From contig CAZWPX010000005.1 in assembly GCA_964636125.1 (NCBI GenBank), positions 62,001-126,000 on the forward strand: a DNA stretch of 64,000 bases, read 5' to 3'. Numbering within the stretch: position 1 is the first letter of the stretch; every line of letters starts with the position of its first letter. Below the pieces are notes generated by a model, which worked only from the letters and a program-made list of their open reading frames with translations, did no database searches and was not told the DNA's origin. This document shows, piece after piece, positions 7,801 to 15,090 of the stretch. This DNA is from CAJINA01 sp964636125 (lineage in GTDB: Bacteria; Desulfobacterota; Desulfobacteria; Desulfobacterales; CAJINA01). The translations under genes and the position numbers were made by a program.

Positions 7801-10733
7801 CCGGCAATTATTTTTTTAAGGTTTCATCTGCCGACGGTGTCTATGATCCTGCTCAAACTTATGGTGTTCAATACACAGACATAGACGCCTGGCAGGATGT
7901 GGAAGAAACCGTGCAGGTCGTTTTCGGGAGCGAATATAAGGATGTGCTGCTTAATTCCCAGGACCAGCGCAGTTACCAGTTCACACTTGATCAGGACGGA
8001 TCTGTTTCGGTCTTTTATGACAACCCTGTTTTGTCCGACTATCTTTTCACGCTTCTAAATGCCGACCAGGAGATCGTCGAGTGCTTTCATCTGCTGTCAG
8101 GCCTTGATCGCAACTGCAAATTGAATCTTGCGGCCGGAGACTATAACCTCATTCTTGAAACGGCCGGATATGTGGATGCTTCGCAAGAATTTTCCCTGAG
8201 CTTTTCTATGTTATCTCCGGATGAGTCGGTCGAATCGGAATCAAATAACGTGGCTTCGCTTGCGGATACAATTGAAATCGCAAAACCCATTACCGGTCGG
8301 ATAGCATCCGATGTTGATGTGGATTTTTACGAGCTCACCCTTTCCACTCCTAAAGTGCTGGATGTTACTTTCAATACCGCAGTCAGTGCCCCGGGATCAT
8401 ATGAACTGCAGGTTTTGATCGGAGAAAATATCATTAACACCATCAGCATCGCCGGTAGCGGAAATTCCGATTCCTTGCCCCTGGCTCTCTTTCCGGGGAC
8501 ATACTTTTTGAAAGTCACTGGAGAAGGCGTTTCTTCAGCTGATGATTATGTCATCGAACTTACGGAAGTGACCGGGGTTGATCGGGAATTTGAACCCAAC
8601 AACAGTAAATCTTTTGCCAACGGTGTGCTGCCGGGGGTGGAAAAACAGTGCCGTTTGCATGGTTCGGAGGATCGGGACTACTTCGGCATAACCTATAGTG
8701 ATTTCGATTATTTCGGTGTTTTTATCACTCCAGCAACGATGGGTGTCGACTTTAATGTAAAGGTGTTCAATGCAGAAAACGGTCTTGTTCTGAATTTCCC
8801 AGTCACAGGCACGGAGACGGTTTATCGTGAAATGTATCTCTGGCCGGGAAACTACTTCATTGAAGTAACCGGGACATATGCCGGGGAGTATACGCTTCGG
8901 GTGGAAGATTTTGGATACGCCGGACCTCTTAAGAATCTCGTAAAACTTGCCATTATCGATGCTCCTGAAAGTCTTGATGTTAGCGATGAAATCAGCCTGA
9001 GCCTTGTTGGCAGCTATACAGATGGAGGTGCAGTTGATCTGAGTTCATCACAAGCGGAATGGACGTCTTCGGATGAATCCGTTGCTATAGTGAACAACAG
9101 TGTGGTGATAGCGCTTTCTTCCGGAACCGTTACCCTGTTTGCCAGCTATGGCGGACAAATGGCCAAGGTAGACTTGAGCGTTGGTGCCGGCGGGCTCGAA
9201 CATCAACAAACCCGTGGCAACCTTATTCTGGTGGCCGGCGGCGGTGTGGCCGCAACCAATACCTTGAAAGAATCGACCCAGTACCTGTCCGACCTGACCT
9301 ATGGCCGCTTCCAGGCCCGCGGGTTTGAAACTCAAGACATCTATTATTTTAACCCCCTGCCCTGGCACGATATCAACGGTGACGGCTACGGCGACCCGGT
9401 GGTTAGCGATGACAGCCCCACCGTGGCGGAACTGCGCTGGGCCATCGAAACCTGGGCCGCCGAGCAGGACAGCACCGGCCCCCTTTATTTAGTGTTCATT
9501 GATCACGGCGGGATCGACACCTTTGAGGTTTTTCCCGGGCAAGTCATTACAGCGAGCCAGTTAAACGATGCGATTTCTGTTTTCGAAACCACTACCGGCA
9601 GGCAGGTTGTGGTTCTAATCGAGGCGTGTAAATCAGGCAGTTTTACGGATGATCTGGCGCTGGCCGAATCCAATCGTATGATTATCACCAGCACCGATGA
9701 AGGCAATGCCTACCTGGAACTCAAAGGGCGCATATCCTTTACCCAGTTCTTTATGGACAGACTTTACAGCGGGGACACCTTCCGCCAGAGTTACCTGAAG
9801 ACGCTGGACAGGCTTTCTAACGTCGGACGGCCCTATAGTCTGATGGCGCCTCAACTTGTGGAAGGGGTTGCACTAACCCTTTCCATGGAACGGTTGGGCG
9901 GTAATTTTGCCATTGCGGGATTGTTCCCGGAGATTACGGACCAAACCGGAGACCTTGCTATACCGGCTCAGACCCTGCAGGCGTTCAGTGTAACCGTTTC
10001 CGACCTTTCCGGCCAGACCACTGTCTGGGCGGTGGTCAAGCCGCCCAATTATCAGGTTCCAGTTGTGGTCGGAGACCTGGAGTCGCCCGATGTATCCCTG
10101 CCTGGTTTTGATCTGATTGACGAGGAAAGCAGTGTGCTGGATCGTGTGTTCACTGGTTCATACGGTGATTTTGTTTACAACGGCCAGTACCGGATCGTGT
10201 TTTACGCCCGTAATGCCGACGGTCTGGTAACCGTATCGCCCCCTACTCTGGTCACGGTGACCGGCGGGGTTGACCCGGTTACCGCTGATGCCGGATCCAA
10301 CCAGACAGTTCCTGAAGGAGTTGCCGTCACCCTGAACGGTTCCAATTCTACCGGCACAATTGTATCTTACGGGTGGGTGCAAACCGCCGGGACTTCCGTT
10401 GTCCTGTCGGATGCGGCCGCAGACAAGCCGACGTTTACGGTGCCGGAAGTGGGAATCGGCGGGGAGAGCCTGACCTTTGAACTTACAGTAACGGACAATA
10501 ACAGTGCGACATCCAGCGATACTGTTACCATTAACATTTCAAATGTCGTCCTTGCCGGTGACATCAATGACAGCGGCGATGTCGATCTTACCGATGCTGT
10601 TTTGGCCTTGCAGTTGGTTACCCAAAGAACAACGGCAACCCTGGTATCTGCTAAAGCGGATGTGAACGGCGACGGCAAAATCGGATTGGAAGAAATGATC
10701 TATATTCTACAGGAGATTTCAGGACTGAAGTGA
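4878..10733 (+). CDS. Large secreted multidomain protein with legumain-like (C13/caspase-fold) protease domain and C-terminal dockerin
   Basis: A 1951-residue exported protein; an N-terminal hydrophobic stretch (LWFATLVCSLLLW) serves as signal. In order: beta-rich repeats (DVNGGSLTVGGNVTVNGTFD type, partly duplicated around the N gap); a MAM/jelly-roll-like domain (about 208-340); further repeats; a cadherin-like segment; four PPC-type domains (about 900-1350, each with D-x-D-F/Y or DRDYF); a Big_2 domain (about 1355-1438); a caspase-fold peptidase (about 1445-1670) with His1543 in FIDHGG and Cys1584 in EACKSG, whose 41-residue spacing equals that of legumain; a PKD-like domain (about 1798-1890); and a dockerin with two DxNxxGDV/DVNGDGKI loops. 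The start has a weak ribosome site. It is controlled by the upstream cyclic di-GMP riboswitch and is followed by an outer-membrane protein. I infer a cell-surface or matrix protein with self- or partner-processing activity. Confidence 0.85.
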   Translation: MSDTNRLSALSKPLWFATLVCSLLLWRSQEIGAVVTLDSLLVDSSGYTLLENTTVTGDVTANGGILDINGYTLTVNGNLNITGYDSRLKMVNSADVVEVLGNATFNGASTIDETTEYLSAGVLWVGGDFSQQGSYYSESNQPRNSNNKNSFTATGTHKVILNGSGPQTVSFASTASVNSRFQNLEINKQGLMVTLLSDDGETITENFSLEGSWGISPLAYEGSGSWADSPAGNYADNVDSSLTSKTLDLTGAQGAYLTFRHRYDMEQNEDYCRVEVSDDNGSNWVEVDSFTGQQSTWQARLIDLSNYDGQATVKIRFRLISDQITNAEGWYIDKIRVLAGPTIRFTGNAYVAGQWTLQNDQTIKGDITIFGGSTDMNGYALTADGDWNVNETALNLNMGSLTVFNLSIFSDSSLDVNGGSLTVGGNVTVNGTFDLSGTSLTIPGNLIINGLFDVNGGNVXXXXXXXXXXXXXXXXXXXXXXXXXXXXXXXXXXNFLASGTHRVVLDGDSQQVVSFSRPGDSYFQDLEITNKSTEGVTFTSPLNVAGTFIYDPATNLDFPGVSSFGMTLLHDVSVTGALTVDGPLALAGKTLTVTGDLTVNSGDSLDVNGGSLNVGGNVTVNGTFDLSGTSLTIPGNLIINGLFDVNGGNVSIGGDLTISGGVANLQMVNTEDVVAVAGSALFYGGDTTLYLTAGTLKVGGNFTQQNYNAVYKNFLASGTHRVVLDGDSQQTVSFDSPGDSHFAYLEINNTSDEGVVFEPARQIFALDGLILTTTNFSGLDQSPSITSLLETTTWYRDLPNMYQLEAFDPDLLDPIFGEEIQFSVDAESAASGVIITNEGLLYWIPGMEQTGEYAITVIVTDKAGAQGKQTFIVNVTIPLFESPDNDSTVQSTPIPFASKMLKADLTLPEGGSGDVDFYKITLTENRQIKVSIITLGANTYLLEILDSQEMHLGTLELSGSSDWPLEKFVNVGLSAGNYFFKVSSADGVYDPAQTYGVQYTDIDAWQDVEETVQVVFGSEYKDVLLNSQDQRSYQFTLDQDGSVSVFYDNPVLSDYLFTLLNADQEIVECFHLLSGLDRNCKLNLAAGDYNLILETAGYVDASQEFSLSFSMLSPDESVESESNNVASLADTIEIAKPITGRIASDVDVDFYELTLSTPKVLDVTFNTAVSAPGSYELQVLIGENIINTISIAGSGNSDSLPLALFPGTYFLKVTGEGVSSADDYVIELTEVTGVDREFEPNNSKSFANGVLPGVEKQCRLHGSEDRDYFGITYSDFDYFGVFITPATMGVDFNVKVFNAENGLVLNFPVTGTETVYREMYLWPGNYFIEVTGTYAGEYTLRVEDFGYAGPLKNLVKLAIIDAPESLDVSDEISLSLVGSYTDGGAVDLSSSQAEWTSSDESVAIVNNSVVIALSSGTVTLFASYGGQMAKVDLSVGAGGLEHQQTRGNLILVAGGGVAATNTLKESTQYLSDLTYGRFQARGFETQDIYYFNPLPWHDINGDGYGDPVVSDDSPTVAELRWAIETWAAEQDSTGPLYLVFIDHGGIDTFEVFPGQVITASQLNDAISVFETTTGRQVVVLIEACKSGSFTDDLALAESNRMIITSTDEGNAYLELKGRISFTQFFMDRLYSGDTFRQSYLKTLDRLSNVGRPYSLMAPQLVEGVALTLSMERLGGNFAIAGLFPEITDQTGDLAIPAQTLQAFSVTVSDLSGQTTVWAVVKPPNYQVPVVVGDLESPDVSLPGFDLIDEESSVLDRVFTGSYGDFVYNGQYRIVFYARNADGLVTVSPPTLVTVTGGVDPVTADAGSNQTVPEGVAVTLNGSNSTGTIVSYGWVQTAGTSVVLSDAAADKPTFTVPEVGIGGESLTFELTVTDNNSATSSDTVTINISNVVLAGDINDSGDVDLTDAVLALQLVTQRTTATLVSAKADVNGDGKIGLEEMIYILQEISGLK
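6113..7120 (+). repeat. Tandem internal duplication in the exoprotein gene
   Basis: Bases 6113-6255 recur almost unchanged at 6686-6828 (offset 573), and 6356-6440 recur at 7013-7097 (offset 657). The two copies flank the N gap. The encoded repeats carry the GTFDLSGTSLTIPGNLIING and FLASGTHRVVLDGDSQQ segments. The near-identity at DNA level implies recent duplication or gene conversion. Confidence 0.85.
6256..6355. other. Assembly gap (100 N)
   Basis: A run of exactly 100 N inside the exoprotein gene. It falls within the first copy of a duplicated segment. In the second copy the matching interval (6829-7012) is 184 bases, so the true gap is probably about 184 bases; the difference of 84 keeps the frame. 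Confidence 0.95.
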
Positions 10734-10916
10734 TAATACAAAACAACTACATATAGTATACAGCTCAATATGCCCAAAACTAAACAGGACCGGAACACCA
10801 AGGGGGTTAGAAAGGGCCAAAGCAATTAATGACTTGACAATTTGATTTATTAATGTGAAATATCAGGTATATACAGTGTGGTCGGATTGAATCTCATCTC
10901 GGGTAAGGATCTCTAT

Positions 10917-12224
10917 ATGCAGGCAAAATCGAAAGAGACGAATAGCTTGATAAACCTTTATGGTACCGTGATTCTGATTTTCCTGATTTTGGCTTTGCCC
11001 CTTGATGTGTCTGCAGCCACTGAGAGTTGTCACTTTATTCAAATCGGTTCGTTCAGCAAAGATCAAAACGCTGCCAAGTTGGTAGATAAATATGCTGACT
11101 TCGATGAAAATGCTGTCGTACGTGAAGTTCATCATTCCAGGTACGGGTACCTCTACCAGGTATTTGTCGGCCCTTTTGATTCCTGGAAAGAAGCGGATTC
11201 ACACAAGCTTGTACTGCGTAAGAAAGGTATCTTTCTGGAGGACGCCTTTATTCTAAAATTTAGCGATCCGGTCTTGTGCGGCTCTTTTGAACATAAAAGT
11301 GCGCCACTTCCATATCACCAAAACAATTCGCAAGATCAAAAACAAGCAAAGAGCGCAAGCGTCCAAAAGGAAGTCCGGGAAGCGCAGCCGGCTGAAGTTA
11401 AGGAATCTCAGCAGGCAGAAGTCACTCAGACCAATGTCAAACCCCAATCTGCCCCCGAAGAACTACCCGTCGAGCAGACATTTGCTGGACCTGCTGTGAA
11501 ATTGGAAAAAGCCGCAGGTAGAAATGTTAAAAGCAGTCATTTGGCGATCGCATTACACCATACCTCTGGCGAGTATAAAACCAACCTGGAGCAACGATTT
11601 TTGACCATATCCGACGGAACCTCAATCGCAACCGGCGAAATTGATACGAATACTTTAATCAATACAGAATTCTACACCCAGATGCATCGTACCACTTTGA
11701 GGTTGCTTTATGGGATGACTGATACCCTGGAAATTTTTGCCGATCTCGGGGCTGCCTACAATCAAACTTCAACACTCAATCTTACCTATGGCGGTGGGGC
11801 TAATTGGAATATCTTTCAGATTGATGGCAAGCACAAAAATAGATATTACGGCACGCTTACCGGTGAGGCGGCCTTTGGCAGTATTGAATACGAGTTTGAC
11901 GACGATAATGCCAACAGGTGGAATAAAGAAGCAGATTGGCAGGAATTTTCAGCCAGGTTTGAGATAGGTTCCGCCTGGAAAAAGTTTACGATTTATGCGG
12001 GGGGTGCCTACACTTATTATTCAGAAGACGCAAATCTCTATCTTATGAACAATCTGCCCGCCACCATTATTTACTACAAATATGAGGATGATTATAGCGC
12101 GGACTCAAACCTGGGGGCCTTTGGCGGCCTGGACTATCATTTCACTGAACAGGTAAAACTCAACCTGGAAGGGCAGGCCGGTAACCCCAAGGAATTGACC
12201 GGGACGCTTCAGTATGAGTTCTAA
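10917..12224 (+). CDS. SPOR-domain outer-membrane beta-barrel protein
   Basis: A 435-residue exported protein. The chosen start, ATG at 10917, is preceded by AAGGA with good spacing; a GTG at 10878 would add 13 residues. The signal peptide has the hydrophobic core TVILIFLILALPLDVSA. A SPOR-like domain follows (FIQIGSFSKDQNAAKLVDKY ... VFVGPFDSWKEA, about residues 37-115); SPOR domains usually bind denuded peptidoglycan. A Gln/Glu/Pro-rich linker (about 125-200) leads to a C-terminal region of about 230 residues with alternating aromatic and polar residues ending in LQYEF, as in outer-membrane barrels. SPOR plus barrel in one chain is unusual and suggests an envelope-spanning anchor. It lies 183 bases after the exoprotein and may serve its export or attachment. 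Confidence 0.7.
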   Translation: MQAKSKETNSLINLYGTVILIFLILALPLDVSAATESCHFIQIGSFSKDQNAAKLVDKYADFDENAVVREVHHSRYGYLYQVFVGPFDSWKEADSHKLVLRKKGIFLEDAFILKFSDPVLCGSFEHKSAPLPYHQNNSQDQKQAKSASVQKEVREAQPAEVKESQQAEVTQTNVKPQSAPEELPVEQTFAGPAVKLEKAAGRNVKSSHLAIALHHTSGEYKTNLEQRFLTISDGTSIATGEIDTNTLINTEFYTQMHRTTLRLLYGMTDTLEIFADLGAAYNQTSTLNLTYGGGANWNIFQIDGKHKNRYYGTLTGEAAFGSIEYEFDDDNANRWNKEADWQEFSARFEIGSAWKKFTIYAGGAYTYYSEDANLYLMNNLPATIIYYKYEDDYSADSNLGAFGGLDYHFTEQVKLNLEGQAGNPKELTGTLQYEF

Positions 12225-12407
12225 AAACATGGAAAATCTATTACAGAATTTTCCAGCTATTTTGATTGGACTGCCGGGGGCTGGGGTCGCCGGGTCTGAC
12301 AGGCTGTTGACCACCAGGGGCAGGCCGGCTGTATGTCGCAGGGCATGCAGGGCTTCCTCAAGAACAATGTCGCCATCGATGTTTCCGAAACGCTCATTTC
12401 AGGTATA

Positions 12408-13622
12408 TTATATTCGCCCGCTCAGAACCGCAACTGTTTCGCGTGCGATCTGCAATTCCTCGTTGGTGGGGATGACCCGGATCTGGACCGGACTCTCTTT
12501 CTGGTGAATAGGCCCGTGGCAATCTGGCAGGTGTTGATTTGCAGCCGAATCCAGCACAATTCCGATCCCTTCCAGATCCTGGCAGACAGCTGCTCTTGTC
12601 TGGGGGTCGTTTTCACCTATCCCGGCCGTAAAGACAAGGGCATCCACCCGGCCCAGGGCGGCACAATAGGCACCCACATATTTCTTTAACCGGTAGATGA
12701 ACATCTCCAGGGCGAGGGTTGCCTGCCGAACTCCTTTTGCGGCCTGACTGCGGATATCGCGCATATCGTTGCTCCCGCAAATTCCTTTCATGCCGCTCTG
12801 GCTATTCAGCATCCTGGAGATCTCCGCGATTGTCATGCCTGCCTGCCCGGCCAGGTGAAAAATGATGGCCGGATCGATATCGCCGCACCTGGTTCCCATC
12901 ATGAGCCCGGCCAGTGGCGTCAGGCCCATGGATGTGTCCACGCATTGGCCGGCTTTAATTGCGGCCATGGAGCAGCCGTTGCCCAGGTGCAGGGTAATCG
13001 CGTTGGTATCAGCAGGGCTACGGCCCATTTCGGCCGCAGCCTGCAGGAAGACATATTTGTGGGAAGTGCCGTGGAACCCGTAGCGGCGAATGCCCATCTC
13101 TTTATAATATTCATAAGGCAGGGGATAGAGAAACGCTTTACGTGGCATTGTCTGGTGAAATTCGGTGTCAAAGACAGCCACCTGGGCGATGTCGGGCAGG
13201 ATCTTTGCGGCGACCGCAATGCCGGTCAGGTTGGCCGGGTTGTGTAAAGGGGCCAGGGGGGTACATTTTTCGATGGCGGTCAGGACTGTCGCGTCAATGA
13301 CGGTTGCCTGACTGAAGGCCTCACCGCCCTGTACAACGCGGTGGCCGACAGCGTCAATTTCGCTGACATTGCCGATAATACCGCTCTCCTTGCCGGCGAT
13401 CAGATCAATACACAGGTGCAGGCCCTGGCTGTGGTCGGCGATGACCTGCTTCAAAATGATGGTATCCTCACCTGCCTGCCCGGGGGTTATCCGATGGGTG
13501 ACGCGGGCCTGCGCCTCCCCGATGCGTTCGATTACACCTGCGCTCAGGACAGTCTCCTGAGCCATGTCAAGTAACTGGTATTTGAGAGACGAACTGCCGG
13601 TGTTGATTACAAGTATTTTCAT
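12408..13622 (-). CDS. ackA: Acetate kinase
   Basis: ATP + acetate to ADP + acetyl phosphate, reversible; cytoplasmic. The 404-residue length is typical. The start at 13622 gives MKILVINTGSSSLKY, the invariant N-terminus of the family; an in-frame ATG further upstream adds 58 unrelated residues and is rejected. Other visible signatures are GHRVVQGGE, FDTEFHQTMP, GFHGTSHKYV, HLGNGCSMAAI (phosphate-binding loop) and TAGIGEND. It is divergent from the lactate racemase-like gene (about 165 bases between), so it completes a route lactate to pyruvate to acetyl-CoA to acetate with ATP gain. No phosphotransacetylase lies in the window. Confidence 0.95.
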   Translation of the reverse strand: MKILVINTGSSSLKYQLLDMAQETVLSAGVIERIGEAQARVTHRITPGQAGEDTIILKQVIADHSQGLHLCIDLIAGKESGIIGNVSEIDAVGHRVVQGGEAFSQATVIDATVLTAIEKCTPLAPLHNPANLTGIAVAAKILPDIAQVAVFDTEFHQTMPRKAFLYPLPYEYYKEMGIRRYGFHGTSHKYVFLQAAAEMGRSPADTNAITLHLGNGCSMAAIKAGQCVDTSMGLTPLAGLMMGTRCGDIDPAIIFHLAGQAGMTIAEISRMLNSQSGMKGICGSNDMRDIRSQAAKGVRQATLALEMFIYRLKKYVGAYCAALGRVDALVFTAGIGENDPQTRAAVCQDLEGIGIVLDSAANQHLPDCHGPIHQKESPVQIRVIPTNEELQIARETVAVLSGRI

Positions 13623-13788
13623 AAAAGCTCGAGAATAAGAGTGAAAAAGTAAAAGGGTATAAGAGATACCGGGTTCAGCGATTCGGGTTAAGCTAACTAC
13701 GGGGAACCGGGAACCCTGTAAGTTAATTATTCGAAAAGTAGTTCTGATGCAACAAAGGTTTCCAATTAGAACAAAATGCAATATAACA

Positions 13789-15075
13789 ATGGCCATGCAT
13801 GCTGTTCAAATGAAATATGGCAACGCCAGGCTCAAAATTAAACTGGCGGCCGGAACCCGGGTCCTGAACATCAATGAGCCGGGAGAAGCGGCCGACCCGA
13901 GCACTTTCGGTGCGGAGCTTACATTTCAACTGGGCCGCCTGAAACCCGTTCTGGAAGATGTCGCTGTGGTTGTCGCCGACAAAACCCGGCTGTGTGCGTA
14001 TCGTCAATACCTGCCGGTGCTGATCCGGGTTCTGGAAGCCTGCGGGGTTGCGAAAAAGGACATTACCTTTTACGTGGCCTACGGCACCCATCCCCGCCAG
14101 AGTGTAGGGGAGAGTCGGGCCGCCTATGGCCGGGTATACGGCGAGTGTCGTTTTATTCACCACGACTGTGACAATGAGATCCTGTTCAAGCAGCTGGGGG
14201 AAACCGCGCGGAGCACGCCGGTCCTGGTACGCCGGGATATCCTCAAGGCCGGTTTTGTTATCACCTTTGGTGCGGTGACCCATCACTATTTTGCCGGTTA
14301 CGGGGGCGGGCGCAAGCTACTTTTTCCCGGGCTGGGTGCCCGGGAGGCCATCTACCGCAATCACGGTCTCTTTCTTGACCGGTCCACCGGCCGGCTGGCG
14401 GCTGCCTGTGAACCCGGGATGCTCACGGGCAATCCCCTGGCGGAAGATATAGAGGATGTGGTGGCCTTCCGGCCGGCGGATCTCGCTATCCATGGCATCC
14501 TTGACAGCCAGGGGCAGGTCTGCCGGTTGATTACCGGTACCGGCCCGGAGAGTTTCAGGCAAGCCTGTCGGCAACAGGCCCAAAATTGCGAAATTAAGCA
14601 CGACCGGCTTTATGATCTGGTGGTCGCTTCCTGCGGTGGTTATCCCAAGGATATCAATTTTATCCAGAGTCATAAGGCGGTTCATAATGCCGCGAAATTT
14701 GTCAAGGATGGCGGCCGCCTGATCGTCATGGCCCAGTGCCCGGATGGTATCGGATCTGAAACCTTCCTGCCCTGGTTTGAATTGGGTGGCTACCAGGCCG
14801 CATTCGAACGGCTGGCAGCAGACTATGCCGGCAACGGCGGTACGGCGCTTTCCATGCTGGAAAAAACCACCCGAATCCGCGTCGGCCTGATTACCGATCT
14901 GCCGGAAGCGTCTGTGCGGTTGATGGGCGCCACACGATTGTCCGTTGCCAGGGCCAATCAACTACTGCGCGATACTACTGGCAAAGTGGGTGTGATTCCC
15001 AATGCGAGTTTGCTTGTGAAGGCAAACATTAAAAAGCTGAACACTGAACATCCAGCATCCATCATCGAACATTGA
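13789..15075 (+). CDS. LarA-like nickel-pincer lactate racemase family protein (DUF2088)
   Basis: Homologue of LarA, the lactate racemase that uses a nickel pincer nucleotide cofactor. Visible features are DKTR near the N-terminus, FYVAYGTHPRQS, HHYFAGYGGGRKLLFPG (LarA-type His and Lys cofactor region) and GGYPKDINFIQSHKA. The length is about 428 residues. Start choice is uncertain: ATG at 13789, 13795 or 13810; the last aligns best with the family (MKYGNARLKI) but none has a clear ribosome site. The C-terminus (KLNTEHPASIIEH) is encoded by a low-complexity intergenic tract, so it has probably been extended. It lies 15 bases before a D-lactate dehydrogenase, which supports lactate as substrate; other 2-hydroxy acids are possible. 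No larB, larC or larE is in the window. Confidence 0.8.
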   Translation: MAMHAVQMKYGNARLKIKLAAGTRVLNINEPGEAADPSTFGAELTFQLGRLKPVLEDVAVVVADKTRLCAYRQYLPVLIRVLEACGVAKKDITFYVAYGTHPRQSVGESRAAYGRVYGECRFIHHDCDNEILFKQLGETARSTPVLVRRDILKAGFVITFGAVTHHYFAGYGGGRKLLFPGLGAREAIYRNHGLFLDRSTGRLAAACEPGMLTGNPLAEDIEDVVAFRPADLAIHGILDSQGQVCRLITGTGPESFRQACRQQAQNCEIKHDRLYDLVVASCGGYPKDINFIQSHKAVHNAAKFVKDGGRLIVMAQCPDGIGSETFLPWFELGGYQAAFERLAADYAGNGGTALSMLEKTTRIRVGLITDLPEASVRLMGATRLSVARANQLLRDTTGKVGVIPNASLLVKANIKKLNTEHPASIIEH

Positions 15076-15090
15076 ACTGCGGAAAAAAAG

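Noticed and set aside
12260..12386. Minus-strand stretch reading ALHALRHTAGLPLVVNSLSD between the barrel gene and ackA
   Set aside because: Protein-like over about 45 codons but without a start, preceded by a stop and not recognised; at most a gene remnant.
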